64,000 nucleotides of DNA from Luscinia megarhynchos (GCA_034336665.1 CM067590.1:2761748-2825747); one strand, 5' to 3'; positions 24,150 through 35,850 are shown, counted from the first letter of the stretch. Notes: generated from the letters alone by a model not told the origin. Numbers and translations are program-made.

Positions 24150-25560
24150 CCCGGGAGCAGCAGGGCCGGCCATCCCCAGCTCCGCACCCCACGTCCCTCC
24201 CCGGGGCCCGCTTTGCCATTTTTCCCCCCAAAATCGTTCTTTCCGACCCCCCCGCAGCCGCACCCGCCGCTTTGAGCGGATTTCGGGTTTCTTTTTCGCA
24301 TCCCGGGAGAGGGACCGGGGGAGGAACGGGGCGGCGGGGGGAGGAACTTGAACTTCCCCGAAGTTGGGCGCGGAGGGGCCGAGCCGCAGCCCCCGGCGCC
24401 CCCTTCCCCCCGGCCGCCCCCGGGAACGCGCCCCGCTCCCGGCGATGCTCCCGGCGCTGCCGCAGCCCCCGGGGACGGTCCGCCCGGGGCCCTGCGGGAA
24501 CTTTCGGGGGAGGGAGCCCCGGGGACCACCCCCCTCCCCGGGGCCGCCCAGCCCGTTCACCGGAGCCCACCGGGGGCTCGAGGGGGACCCGACCCGCCAC
24601 GGGCGGCGGCGGCCGCTGTCACAGGGCGGCTCAGCGGGTGTGTGCGCGGGGGGGAAAAATCGACTGGAACTCGGGCGCCGAGGCCGCCACCGCCGCCCCT
24701 CGTCTCACCTGGGATTGCTCCGGTTCCAGTAGACGGCGAACCGGTCCGAGATAACTTTCCCGGTCTCGTCGGTCCAGACGCAGACGCCGAGGAGCGCGGC
24801 GAGCAGCGCGGCCGCACCGCAGCGCACCATCGTCCCGGCGGGCGGCGGGCGCGGCTCCGGCCGCTTCACGGGGCGGCGGGGCCCTGGGGCCGGCCGGGGA
24901 CGGCGGGCGGGCTGCGGGCGGCGGCGGCGGCGGGCGGGCGCCCAGCCCTCACCATCGCCCGCGGCCCCGGGCGCCGTCAGCGGGGGGACTCGGGGGCGGC
25001 CGCGGTGCGGCGGCGCCGGGGCAGCCGCATCCCGCGCTCGGGCGGCGGGAACCGACCCGCTTCCCGCGGCGCCCCGGGATCGCCCCGGTACCGGGAACCT
25101 TTCCCCCCCACCCCCCCCCGCGCCCAACTTCGGCCAAGTTCCTCCGAGCCCCGCGGCGCCGCCGCCGCCGCCCGGTGCCGAGCCGCCGGTGCTGCCGCCG
25201 CACCTGCGGGCTCAGCCCCGGGCCCCGCCGCGGGCTGCTCCGCCCCGGGGACACCGGAGAGACAAAGGCCGGGCCGGGAGGCCGCCGCTAGCTCAGTGCC
25301 GCCGCGCCATGCTGCGCCCGCCGCCCGCGCCCCCCGCCCGCGACCCCCGCCCGGGACCGCCCCCGGCCCTGGCCCCGCCCCCGCCGCGCGCCGGCCCCGC
25401 CCCCGCCCCGCCTCTGACACATTGTTGCCACCGGCGGCAGCGCGCGCGCCCGGCACGGTCCCAGGGCGGGGCTCCCGCGCGCCCCCGAGGCCACGCCCCT
25501 GCGGAGGCGGGGGGGGGTCAGAGATGGGGGGGGGTCACACCGAACCGGGACCGAACCGGG
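24150..25560. promoter_or_regulatory. EFNA2: CpG island over EFNA2 promoter and exon 1
   Basis: About 1.4 kb of very high G+C with dense, retained CpG on both sides of exon 1. It includes multiple GGGCGG/CCGCCC boxes and long CCGCCG runs. Transcription of EFNA2 should start to the right of 24,830 on the minus strand; no TATA box is evident. Long overlapping open frames here (up to 500 codons on plus) reflect the lack of A/T-rich stop codons and are not genes. Confidence 0.85.
24709..24830 (-). CDS. EFNA2: ephrin-A2, exon 1 only (signal peptide and start of ephrin domain)
   Basis: The ATG at 24,830 opens 40 codons plus two bases ending at a consensus donor (CCCAG|GTGAG, 24,709/24,708). Residues 1 to about 19 form a signal peptide (hydrophobic AAALLAALLGVCVW). 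These are followed by a short charged linker (DETGKVISDR) and the diagnostic ephrin-A start FAVYWNRSNP, which contains the conserved N-glycosylation sequon NRS. Ephrin-A2 is a GPI-anchored cell-surface ligand for EphA receptors that acts in axon guidance and topographic mapping. The paralogue EFNA5 has YWNSSNPR here instead. The position next to FAM174C and CIRBP, as in human 19p13.3, supports EFNA2 over other ephrin-A genes. The rest of the ephrin domain and the GPI signal lie in exons outside the window. The product is partial because of the window edge, not a mutation. Confidence 0.9.
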
Positions 25561-25863
25561 ACCGGGGGATCTGCATGGGGAGGGGGGATTTGGAAGGGGC
25601 GGGGGTGGCACCCGGTGGGCTGAGGGGTTTTGGAAAGCGGGGGTCGCAGCGGCGGGGGGATCTTTGGAAGAGGAGGAGTCACACTGGTTTTGGAAAAGGG
25701 AGCGGTTCGCTGGTATTGGGATTTTGGCAGAGGGGGTCAGATGGGTGGGGGGGCTTTGGAAGCAGGAGGGAGGTTTGGGGGTTCGTTACCTTGAGGAAGG
25801 GATGGGTTGAGAGGGGGTTTTGGGGTGGAAATGTGAGGAAGGGGCTGTGAGGGGCTCTCAGTG

Positions 25864-25893
25864 GAGGGGATAGGGATAGGGATAGGGATGGGC
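25864..25893. repeat. (GGGATA)n microsatellite
   Basis: Four tandem GGGATA/GGGATG units, a short G-rich simple repeat. It is not the TTAGGG telomere repeat. Confidence 0.85.
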
Positions 25894-27290
25894 ATGGAGA
25901 CAGGGACATGTCCTGTGACCCACAGGTGCCATGGAAAGACAGACAGACAAGATGGTGACAGGGAGAGTGGTCGTCCCCTCCCCTCTACAGGGACATTTTT
26001 TCACCTCTGACATAAGGATAAATTAAACAATAATTCGTGTTAAAGGATCACTCTGCTTTGTCGAAATCAGAGCCCTGGAGCTGCTGTGGGGCTATGTCCA
26101 GCTCTGAGAAAGACAGAATTTGGGGAGAACAGGAAAAATCAGGTGGAATTTTTGGTCACCCAGCCACATCCTGAACAAGGACACCCCACAGTGCCAGAGC
26201 CATATCCCTAAGCCAGGACACCCCATTGCCCTGGAGTCACATCCCTGAACAAGGACGCTCCTCTTGGGCTGTCCAGGGAAGGACATGACCTGGTCTGCTC
26301 CCAGATCCCCCCTAAGTCCCCCCAAGTTTCAAAAACTATTTCTGAAGGGTGAGTGAACACAGGTGGATACTGGATCCTCCTCCCCAGGGACCATGGACTG
26401 TCCCCCTGGGTGTCCTGGAGTGTTCTCCTGGGTGTTTAGGTCCCCCCTGAGCCCCTCAGAGCCAGAGCTGGCTCCCAGCAGAATTCCTCAGGTGCCTCCA
26501 GATGCAGACACTTCCAGTTGGATTCACAAAGCACCAAGGTGCCCATTAAGTCCATCAGGAGGAGCAGTTCCAGCACATCCCGCTGCCCGTCCTTCTGCTC
26601 AGCATCCAAATATCCCTGTAAATCCATCTCCATCTCACCAGCTCTTCGGAGTTTGTCCGTGCTAAAAGGGAGGGAGCGGCCCGGTGTAAAACACCACCAG
26701 CGCCACACGGAGAGGTGGGATATAAATAAAATATGGATCCTCCTCATTATTTATTTAGCAAATCTGTTTAGGAAAAACTCCACGGAGCATGGGGCTCTGC
26801 ATCCCTCCCCCCCACCCCGAAGGAAAACAAATAAAAACCAAATTATTTTGGAATAATGCCGCCGGAGCATCCTCCCGCGCCGCAGCTCCGTCAAGGTTAT
26901 CCATCTCCTCATCCTGCTCCCATCAGGATCCCTCTGCATCAAGCCCACGACAGCCAATCTCCCTCCTGTCAGCGGACACTGCCATAAACCCGGACACTTG
27001 TCTGTCAACTTCATTTGTTTCCATTTCCCCAGCCAAGGCACTAAAAGCCTTTCTGGGCTCTCCGGGAGGCCTGGCCATGGTTCCTGCCGGTTTGGGGACA
27101 GAGGTGGGAGCCCTGGCACAGCCACATTCCAGGGGCACGGCAGAATCCAGAGCTGCTACTGCACAGAGCAATGCCAGCAGTGTTTGTGCACTGGGAATGG
27201 GGATGATCCAAAGGGCACGTGCTGGTCGTGGGTTGTGGTGCCAGGTCACCCACGGGCACTCGCTGGCTGCACATTCCCAGGGCATCCCAG
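25894..27290. other. intergenic stretch without recognised gene
   Basis: Apart from the short repeat at 26.1-26.3 kb, this is unique sequence upstream of EFNA2. It includes a moderately AT-rich patch at 26,700-26,870 (AAATAAAATATGG, CAAATTATTTTGG) that might be regulatory. No coding support. Confidence 0.5.
26140..26270. repeat. about 45-bp CATCC(C/T)GAACAAGGACACCCC repeat
   Basis: Three degenerate units with the order cac-atccctga-acaaggac-accccattgcc-tggagt. Confidence 0.7.
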
Positions 27291-27294
27291 CTCA

Positions 27295-27885
27295 ACCCAG
27301 GGCACCCCTGCTTAACCCAGTACATCCCAGCTCAGCCCAGTGCATCCCAGCTCAGCCCAGTGCATCCCAGTTTAGTCAAGTTCAACCCAGTGCATCTCAG
27401 CTCAGGTCAGTTCAACCCAGTGAATCCCAGTTCAGCCCAGTATATCCCAGCTCAGCCCAGTGCATCCCAGTTTAGTCAATTTTAACCCTGTGCATTCCAG
27501 CTCAGCCCAGTGCAGCCCAGTTTAGTTGAGTTCAGCCCAGTGCATCCCAGTTCAGGTCAGTATAACCCTGTGCATCTCAGCTCAGGCCAGTTTAACCCTG
27601 TGCATTCCAGCTCAGCCCAGCTCAGCCCAGTGCATCCCAGTTCAACTCAGTATATCCCAGCTCAACTCAGTGCATCCCAGTTTAGTCCAGTTCAGCCCAG
27701 TTCAGCTCAGTGCATTCCAGCTCAGCCCAGTGCAGCCCAGTTCAACCCAGTGCATCCCAGCTCCAGCCAGTTCAACCCTGTGCATCTCAGCTCAGGCCAG
27801 TTTAACCCTGTGCATTCCAGCTCAGCCCAGTGCATCCCAGCTCAGCCCAGTTCAGCCCAGTTCAGCCCAGCTCAGTTCTGCTGGA
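27295..27885. repeat. 20-bp minisatellite CATCCCAGCTCAGCCCAGTG
   Basis: About 28 units of 15-20 bp made from CATCCCAG, CTCAGCCCAG and TTCAACCCAG modules. Two to three open frames on the plus strand (Pro/Ser/Gln/His-rich) are artefacts of this array. Confidence 0.95.
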
Positions 27886-27889
27886 GCTG

Positions 27890-29560
27890 TGGGGGATCCC
27901 AGATGAAATTCCCTGGGAAATGGGGTGATCCATTGGGATCAGGCAGGAGCAGCCCCACAGCTGCTCTGGTTCATTCCCTCCCAGGATCAGTCCCAACACG
28001 TCCCTGCCCCAGGCGAGGGGGGGAACCCAGCCCTGCTTTGCATGGAACTACTTCTCCTTCCCCACTCCTAGTAACGGGAAGGAAAACCTTTTCCAGGATT
28101 TTTCTGGCTTCTCCAAACAGCACCAGGTTGTTTTTCTAACCAAACAAAACCAACTATTTGCCTTAATTACTGCAAATCCTGCAATTTCCAGCCCCCAGCT
28201 CCATGCAGGGGGCAAGGCTGGATGCAGGGAGGGATAATTCACACCCGCCTTCCTCTGCATTAATTGGATCGGCCAGGAAATTATGGAAAATATTTGCTAC
28301 CAACAGAAAAATCCTTCCCACTAAAAAGCTGAGGAGTCGCAGGGAAAGGGCTGGGAAGTGAGGGTGCAGAGCAGAGCCAGGCTGCTGGCAATGGAGCTGC
28401 AACAGAAAAAAAAAAGGGGCCCGGGTGGGTCCCCTTGGAGCTTCCCAAACTGGAAGGGATCAGTGTGAAAATCCCAGCTGGCAGCAGGATCCAGATGCTC
28501 GGCATGGAGGCAACAGGGTGGTGCTGATGTTCCCAGAGAAAGGATCCTTGGCATTGTGTAGCATCCATGGGCTCCAACCCCACCCATGGGCTCCGACCCC
28601 GTCCAAAGGCACCCACCCCATCTAAAGGCATTGACCCCCCAAAGCTTGGGGAGAGGTCATCCCTCAGGATCCCCAGGCTCAAGGGGCTGGGGGGCAGCGC
28701 TGGGAAACACCCAGAGCTTGGCACAGCTCCGGTTTTGCTCCCTGGAGCCTCACAGGTTCCCCGAGCTCCCAGTTTATTCAGGACACCAAGCAAGCTGCCA
28801 CAGATCCGCAAAACTGCAAAACCCCACAACCATCCCACAAATGGGGGTGCGCCCGGAGCTCCTGTGCGCCCTCCCGGGACCCCTTTTGTCTCCCCCAGTG
28901 TCTCCCCTGCATGGGGGTGGGAGAGACGCACAGCCTTGGCTGTGTCTCTTGGGTGGGAACCCGGACCTCGGGAACACCCAAACCCCTCCCGCAGCTTGGG
29001 CACGGACACGCCTCGCCCCGGGCCGTTCACATCTTCCCCATCAGCACCGGGAGCGTTCTGCCGCCTCATGCGATGCTCGTTAAAACACCCAGCCCCAAAA
29101 TCCAGCTGAGGATGAATCCTTCTCACGCCGGAGCCACGAGAGAGCGCGGCTCGCCTTGGCTCGGTGGCATTTGGTGACCGCTGTCCCTCGGCAATCGGGG
29201 ACGGTCGCATCGGAGCGCCAGTTCGTAGCAACGTCCTCAAAGCAATTTCCAGCCATGAACGAACCCACAGCCCCCTCGCGATGCGAGGTGCAGGATGGCA
29301 CCTGGGCACCAGCGCAGCCCACACCTGGAAAACCAGCCGGGAAATCGCCAAGGGCCAAAATGCTGCGGTTTCACCCCAAAGCTGAGGCGCGGAGCGGCGG
29401 CACCGCATTGCTTAGGCAACACCCCCCTCTAGTGCCGGTGCCCCTCGCGGCCCCCGGGGTTGTCACCGTGCACTCGGGTCGCCGCTAATGCGACACAGCC
29501 GGGGCCCCTGTTTGGGTTGGGGGAATCGATCACCCCGGAAAACACAGGTGGGATCACAGA
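27890..29560. other. intergenic stretch without recognised gene
   Basis: Unique, mostly GC-rich sequence. The longest open frame (minus strand, 375 codons, 28,281-29,408) has no domain, no signal and composition typical of GC-rich non-coding DNA, so I do not call it. An AT-richer patch at 28,120-28,320 may be a conserved element. Confidence 0.5.
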
Positions 29561-29564
29561 TCCA

Positions 29565-29815
29565 GCCCATCCAGCCCAGCAGCCTCCAGCCCCCCAGTCT
29601 TGCACCTCCCAGTCCTGTAGCTCCCAATCCCATAAGCCCACAGCCCCCATCATCGCAGCCTTCAGCCCTCCCAATCTGGCATCCCCCCAGTCCTGCAGCC
29701 CTCCAGTCCTGTACCCCACAGCCCGGCAGCCCCCAGTCCCCCCAGTCCTGCAGCCCCCCAGCCCTGTACCCCACAGCCCGGCAGCCCCCAGTCCCACAGT
29801 CCTCTGAGGACAAGC
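29565..29815. repeat. CAGTCCTGCAGCCCCC minisatellite
   Basis: Pyrimidine-rich array with units CCCAGTCCTGCAGCCC and CTGTACCCCACAGCCCGGCAG. Two long near-identical segments (at about 29,713 and 29,763) show recent duplication. Confidence 0.85.
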
Positions 29816-29934
29816 AATCAAACAGCCGGGACTTTTGGGGAGGATCTGCAGCCCCTCACTCCTCTGGGGAGCTCCCATCCCTGCACAGACCATTGCCAGA
29901 ACCCCATTAACGGCGCTAAAGGGACACAGCGCAA

Positions 29935-30012
29935 TGCCACGGCCACCGTGTCCCCCTCCCACTGCCACCGTGTCCCTCTCCCACGGCCACCGTGTCCCTC
30001 TCCCACGGCCAC
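29935..30012. repeat. CCACCGTGTCCCTCTCCCACGG repeat
   Basis: Three copies of an approximately 24-bp unit. Confidence 0.85.
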
Positions 30013-30059
30013 AGGCCCCGCACGCCGGCCTGAAGCCCCCGGCCCCGCGGCCCCCGCTG

Positions 30060-30265
30060 CCATCCGGCTGCGCTCCGGGAGCTTTTGAATATGGAAAGCG
30101 CAGGGGAAAAGCGTTTTCTGTTCGGCCAAAACCCACCCAAGTGGAATGGGGAGGGGCGGGGGGAGGGAGGGCAGCCCGAGGAGTTAATCCACTTTGAATT
30201 GCAGCGGCTCCGGCCCGCGCTCCGGGCTGACAGCTTGACAGAGACGGATTGGCAGCTCCCGAGGT
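30060..30265. promoter_or_regulatory. candidate conserved block
   Basis: Unique block with TTTTGAATATGGAAAGCGC, CGTTTTCTGTTCGGCC and GTTAATCCACTTTGAATTGC. Retained CpGs with AT-rich cores. Weak, composition-based. Confidence 0.25.
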
Positions 30266-30364
30266 GAGGCATCCCGGCCGAGGCACGGAGCCGCAGGAAA
30301 ACCCGGCTTGGAGAGGGCAGGTTCCACCGTGTGGTTTTCCATGAGGGGGGGGAAAAATAAATTA

Positions 30365-31655
30365 AATAAAGGTGAGAAGGAAGGGAGAGCAAGCAGCTGG
30401 AACAGGTCCTGGCAGGGGGAACGGTTCCCTGGAGACTCCCTGTCACAGGGACCCCCGAGTGGCTCTTCAAGCAACCCCAAATCTGACCCTGGGGTCTGCA
30501 GGCACAATCCCCCAGCGACCACCACAGCATCGTCCCCCAGCTTCCACCTGGTGGCTGAGGCACCTCCCAGCTCCCACAGGCCTTGGGGCAGGGTTTTCCC
30601 ACCGGGATCCCCGAGGAGCCGCTGGAATACAGATCAATAACAAACCGGGGTGAAGGAGAACAGGCACAGGTGAGTACAGCCCCAGGCAGGGCGTTCAATC
30701 CCTTCATTTGGCAGAAAAAGGCATTTTTCAGGCAGGAAAGAACCTGGGAAGGTGAGGCCCAGCTCTGCCTCCCAGGGCTGCTGCCTGTCAGCAGCCGGGA
30801 ATCACTGAACTACGACGGATGTCTCGGAGGGATGATAGGGCAGCGACCCTCATATTTTCTGCGGCGAGCGCTCCTGTAAGCTCCCTTTGTGCTGGAATGA
30901 TGGGAATTCATTACAGACCACCCCCCGCCGTGAGCTGGCTCCCAGGGGAGGGATCTGCCGGCTCTCTCCAAGGCTAAATGGGATTAGGTTATCTCCCGAC
31001 ACAGATACCCAGACGAGAGCACGCCAGGAATGGTCCTGGAGCATCCAGCCTGGCACTGGCAGACACAGTGCAGGTATCACCATCAGCTCCTCCAGGTGAT
31101 GATCCATGGAGGATCTGTTTCCAGCTGGACATCTGCTTCCAAATGGGAGATTTAGTGATCATGATCCTGGAGATGTTTGGTGTTGGGAGAAACCAACCAC
31201 TCCATTGTGTGACTGCCACCCAAGGACCTTCACTCTAATCCTGACCCCCACCCTGTGATCAATCTGTGACCAACTGCTTAGCAAAGCATGGCACGGGCTC
31301 TGCCAGCCCCATTCTCCCAGTTTTGGTGCCAGCAGCCCTGATGCCACTCTCAGCTCTGGATTATGGCACAGGGAGTGGGGCTGAGCTGGGCTTCACCCTG
31401 GGACAGGTGGGAGAAGCCAGAGGGAGAATTGCTGTCCCTAGCCTGGCACTGCTGGCACTGCCAGTGCTGCTCCCAGGAGAACCCTCTGTGAGCTGCTTCA
31501 GGAGCAGGAATCCCCAGGCTGGGCCAAAACAGCTTAAAGGACCAAAAACTCCACCTCAGGGCTTGGCAAAAGCAGAGGTTGAGTTGGGGTGGGAGCACCC
31601 TCACTCTGCCCTGCCCACAGCAGAGTTTGGCTGCTCCACTCTGGGGGCATCACTG
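30365..31655. other. intergenic stretch without recognised gene
   Basis: Unique sequence. No repeat family, RNA gene or coding exon is recognised on either strand. Confidence 0.4.
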
Positions 31656-31657
31656 CT

Positions 31658-31748
31658 CCTAAAGACCACCACAACCTCCTCCCAAAGGCCACCACAACCT
31701 CCCAAAGGCTACCACAACCTCCCAAAGACCACCATGATCTCCTGAAGC
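31658..31748. repeat. CCACCACAACCTCCCAAAGG repeat
   Basis: About four units of 20-22 bp (AAAGGCCACCACAACCTCCC). Confidence 0.85.
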
Positions 31749-31979
31749 CCCCACCACCGTGACCACCTCCATGCAGATCCCAGCACAGCCCTGCTGGGCC
31801 CCCCAAACCCTCCTGGTGCCCCCCCTCGGCACAAGCACCGGCTGCAGGGTTGGTGTGAGCATTGCTCCATTCCCTCTCCCTGTGGCTGCTGGATTCCCTC
31901 AATCATGTCAAACAAACCCAGAGAAAAACACGTTTGACTGCATCAAAGTTCAAACCTCCACCTGGCCGCGTCCCTGAGC

Positions 31980-32245
31980 AGGGACCCTTTAAAGCTGCGA
32001 AGATGTAAACTCCCCCAGGTCTTCATTATGTCTTACAGGCCCGATATTATATCAGATTATGGAATCATTAAACAAAAAATTGTACTCGGTGCTGTCCGGA
32101 GGGGCCTCCAGTTACCTTGTCTAAATATAACAGCATCATTTTTAACTGAGGAGCTGGTACAGTCCCTCGGGCCTTCATTATATTTCATGGGTCTGGGCTG
32201 GAATATCATCTCCCTCATCGGAGAACTCATCCTGCACTTGTGCCA
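31980..32245. promoter_or_regulatory. strong candidate conserved non-coding element
   Basis: About 265 bp of balanced base composition with no repeat similarity, flanked by GC-rich sequence. It includes GATATTATATCAGATTATGG, AATCATTAAACAAAAAATTG, TAAATATAACAGCATC and CTTCATTATATTTCATGGG. It lies about 7 kb upstream of EFNA2. The profile (dense ATTA cores, few low-complexity runs) is like vertebrate developmental enhancers. Not aligned to other genomes. Confidence 0.45.
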
Positions 32246-32439
32246 AGGCCAAGGCCAAGGCCAGCAGTGCTGCATGCCACTCTCCATGGGACACCTCCCA
32301 CTGCACAGGGCACCCCTCACCTTGCACGGGCAGAGAATGGGCACTGAGAGGAGTGGGATGGGCTGACAGGATTGAACAAAGGATGGAGAGGAGGAGATGA
32401 AGGGAGAACAGCGTCGGGGATGGGGGGGATCAGAGCCAG

Positions 32440-32600
32440 GTACGCGCCCAATTATTTTAATTGCGTGTAGGTGCCCTTCCGGCTCGCTGATGCGACACAT
32501 CAGTGTTTACTGCGCCGAGCAGAACCAATTATGTTTGAACATGGAGGGGCTGAGAGACAGCAAATAAACACGGCAGTGTGCGGGGGGCTCCGTTTGCACC
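32440..32600. promoter_or_regulatory. candidate conserved non-coding element
   Basis: Contains CCCAATTATTTTAATTGCG, GATGCGACACATCAGTG, AACCAATTATGTTTGAACATGG and AGCAAATAAACACGGC (forkhead-like). It may form one regulatory region with the block at 32.0-32.2 kb. Confidence 0.4.
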
Positions 32601-33071
32601 CGTCCATCAGCGCCCAGCCAGGCATGGATGGGGAAGGAGGGGGTCCTGGGATGGGTCTGGGCAGGAGGGAGCCCCACAGAACAGCACGGCCGCCGGCAGG
32701 AGCGCAGCGCCCGGAAGGGAGAGGGAATAGATCTGTTTGGGGAAAAAAAAAGGGTAATAAATAAAGCTGTAAAGCGATAGTTTCTGGCTGGGGCTTTGAC
32801 ACGAGTTGTCAGAGGCGGTGGTGCGTGTGCTCCTGTCTTTACAGTAAATAACTGTCAGCAATTAGGAAGTGGAGGTGGTTCGGGGGAGTCGGGCGGCTCC
32901 GCAAGTCACTCACCGGGGGTGGGGAGTGGGGACCACCGGCAGCGGCCCCAGGGCTGTGTCCCCGCAGGGAAGAGCTGCTTTTGCTCACAGTTTACCCATA
33001 GCCAAGGCTCAAACCCCCAGGGCTGCTTGAATTCCCAAACATTGGGGACAGCAGCCATGTGGGCAGGGGCA

Positions 33072-33112
33072 GAGATTCTAAGGGTCTTTGCCAACCTAAA
33101 TGTTTCTATGAG
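33072..33112 (+). mobile_element. CR1 3'-terminal fragment (sense)
   Basis: TTCTAAGGGTCTTTGCCAACC then TAAATGTTTCTATGAGT is the sense 3' end of CR1 (GGTCTTT.CCAACCTAAATG.TTCTATGA). It abuts an oppositely oriented CR1. Confidence 0.65.
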
Positions 33113-33372
33113 TCACAAAATCCCAGGATGGTTTGGGATGGAATGACCTGGGATCACCCAGTCCCACCCCCTGCCATGGGCAGGAACACATTCCACTATC
33201 CCAGGCTGCTCCAAGGCCTCTCCAACCTGGCCTTGGACATTTCCAGGGATGAGGTAGCTGCTCTGGGCCTCCCCACTCCCACAGGAACAAATTTCTTCCT
33301 TATACCTGGTCTAAATCCACCCTGTCACCATTGCAACATCACCCCTGTCCCATTGCAACAGGTCCTACAACA
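33113..33372 (-). mobile_element. CR1 LINE 3' fragment
   Basis: Plus strand reads CACAAAATCCCAGGATGGTT, then GGGATGGAATGACCTGGGATC, CCATGGGCAGGAACACATTCC, CTGGCCTTGGACATTTCCAGG and TTTCTTCCTTATACCTGGTC. This is the reverse complement of an avian CR1 3' end, about 260 bp long. Confidence 0.9.
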
Positions 33373-35850
33373 TCCCCAGGACCTGAGCTCCATGATCCTT
33401 GTGGATCCCTTCCCCCAGGATATTCAATGATTGCAGGATCAGTGATGAACCGAGCCCTGAGCCTCATCCTCCCCCCTGCCCTCCCCACCACTAACATCTC
33501 CATCACCTTCCACCTCTTCCTCCCACCCCCCTGGCAATAATTGGCTCTGGCTCCCAGCTCTCCCTTTCCCTCCTCCCGGTTTTCACTCCCCTCTGTTAAG
33601 AGCAGCTGTAGCGGCGGCTCAGCCTCGGGAGCTGCCGAGTTCTTTGACACCAATAACCTCTGTCTTTGTGCTCCGGGCTCGCTGCCGCTGCCGCTCCCTC
33701 CCAGGCTGGCACAGCCCGCTCCCCCCGGCCCGGAGCAGCCCAGCTTCAGAGGCTCGCTAGAGCTCAGCCCCCCGAGCTGGGCCCCGGGGGACCCCCGGCT
33801 CCCGTTCCTATGGCGACCGAGGATGCCGATGTCGCAGCCCGAGGCGGTACCTTTGGTACTCAGGGATCAAACCGCAGGGCAAGCGGTGCCGGGGAGGGGA
33901 CACGGAGTGCAGAGAATGCAATGACTTGAATTAAGAGCAGGAGAGCTGGTGGCTCCTCTCAGAGCAGGGAGGGAGGAGGCCAGACTTCTCCTGGGTGGGT
34001 TAAAACTCCAATTTTTTTATTTCTCCCCCTGTCCTTGGCCTCTCCCAAGTTTTGGTGAGGTGAGGACAGCAGGCTGGGATCACCAGCGTGAGCTGCAGGC
34101 ACCAAATCCAATGGATGTCAGCCCTGTTGTGCTCACCAGGAGAATCCTGACAGGCTCCAAATATCTGCCCCTCAGTGTCCCCCGCCAGTGGCCCAGGGAC
34201 CACCTTCATCCCCCCAGGTGCCCACTGGTGCAGGACAGAGCCCAAGAAGGGCAGGGAGAGGGCGAGCAAAGCCCTGCTCTTCCCTGGAGGAACTGGGGGG
34301 GACCCTCAGCATCCCTCTGCTTTCACTCCAGCAAGGACCAGGAATGTGAAAGGGAAAAGGTGACTTTTCCCTGGATTTGTGTCTCCTCACAGCCTCTTTT
34401 CTTCTCTTTTCCATCACGCTCCTTCCTCGCTGCTCTTTCCGCTCCGGAGCATTCCGTGCTTTGCTGGGGCATTAAGAGGCGGCAGCTCAAACTGTTTAGT
34501 GAAGCATTAAAGGGGCATGAAAACACTCACATCACGGGAGCTGAGAGCCCTGGAGCATCCTCGGGAAAAAAGCACCTCCCAGTTCTGGGAAATAAGACAT
34601 ATTTGTGTGCTCACAGCACCAGACAAAACTCATCTCCAGCTCCTGCCAGCCCCGTCATCAGCCTGGCCATCCAACATTCCACTGCTCCTAAAGTCAATCG
34701 CTCCCTGCACCCATCCAGGTCACTTGGGAGCAGCTGGGCCACCACCCCCACAAGCCACCATCTGCCACCATTCAGTCACTCCCCAGGCCCCCAGGATGCC
34801 TCAGACATGCCCAAACCACGGGATTCACATGATTTGGACACGTTAAAACCATCACAGCTCGAGCACATTAAAAGGAACCAATTCCTAACTCCCTCCTTCC
34901 CAAATCCACCAGAAAACTGCAAACACCCTAGGGCTAAAAAGGGATTTTCCCCCTTTTAAGGGGTTCAGAACCCGTTGAGCACACGCAAAGCTCCCCTGTG
35001 TCCCCTGTGTCCCATCCCAGGCTCTAAATGCAGGGCCAGATCTGGGAAAATCAGGAAAAATCTGGAAATCAGAAACCTGACTGCTCCATGGAGGGGAAAA
35101 GGCTGCTCCACACAAACCCCTCAGCAGCTGGCTGAGAGTTTTTCCCTCTTCTTTTCACCAACCACAGGGAAACTGGACTCCTTGGGAGGGGCTGCTGTCC
35201 TTGTCCCAATGTCTGGAGGTGGGAGCAATGCCTGAGCCCCATCAGCGAGCCCTGCTCCCTATGGGAACTTTGAGGAACAGAGGGTTTGCTTCACATAGTG
35301 CAGGATCATAGCAGGAATGATTTGGGGCTGCCTCTGAGAGACCCCTGTTCCTTTTCAAGCTCAGAAATCAATCCCAGAGCTTCCACTCCCAGTACTGCAA
35401 GGGTCCAGGGTGTTCCAAGCATCCCCAAATGTGGCATCCCAAGGATTCCAGACAAGAAATGGGATAAGCTGGAGAATGCTCCAGGGAAGCACCATTCCCT
35501 GTGAACACATAGAGCAGGAGGAACCAAGCAGCTCCCCTGGCAGGGCACAGCACCTGGGTGTGCTGGTTGGTGTTCCCAGCTCAGAGAGGGTTTGGAGGCT
35601 CTGCTCCAAGAGAGCTGGACCAGCTCTCCCATTTCAGCAGGATGAGGCACGACTGGTGCTGCTCCCAGATCCATCTCCCCCTTCCCTTCTCGTCATGGAT
35701 TTGCATCTCTCCTTTGGGCAGCTCGTTTCCAGCACAGACAGGGCTCTCTTGGGGTCTCCTCCCTCCGAGGGCTCCCTTCAGGTTCCCCCCACCAAGAGCT
35801 CTGTGCGGGGTCCCCCCTTCCTTCCCCAGCAATTGTTATGTTAAAATCCC
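33373..35850. other. intergenic stretch without recognised gene
   Basis: Unique sequence. A 336-codon plus-strand open frame (33,949-34,959) shows no signal peptide, domain or codon pattern I recognise, and it runs through A/G-rich non-coding-looking sequence. Not called. Confidence 0.4.

Larger units (their letters stand above)
1..24708 (-). other. EFNA2: EFNA2 intron 1 (partial, over 24.7 kb)
   Basis: Exon 1 of EFNA2 ends at 24,709 with a consensus donor (CAG|GTGAG on the minus strand), so everything to the left is first-intron sequence. I looked on the minus strand for the ephrin receptor-binding-domain exon (the YCPHY, GFKRWECN and FSLGFEF motif region) and found none, so exons 2 onward lie beyond the left edge. 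The stretches between the listed repeats (640-840, 1,610-4,050, 5,241-6,125, 8,606-8,980, 9,211-10,210, 10,673-11,230, 11,831-13,470, 13,641-15,420, 17,216-18,960, 19,781-22,000 and 23,051-24,150) hold GC-rich unique sequence with no gene I can support. The intron assignment is inference from exon 1 and synteny. Confidence 0.7.

Noticed and set aside
1..24708. EFNA2 exons 2-4 inside the window
   Set aside because: No ephrin-domain motifs (YCPHY, GFKRWECN, FSLGFEF) found on the minus strand.
24348..25850. 500-codon plus-strand open frame
   Set aside because: Lies antisense over EFNA2 exon 1 and its CpG island; Pro/Ala/Arg/Gly-rich composition expected from CpG-rich DNA.
28281..29408. 375-codon minus-strand frame
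   Set aside because: No domain, signal or splice support; overlapped by open frames in several phases.
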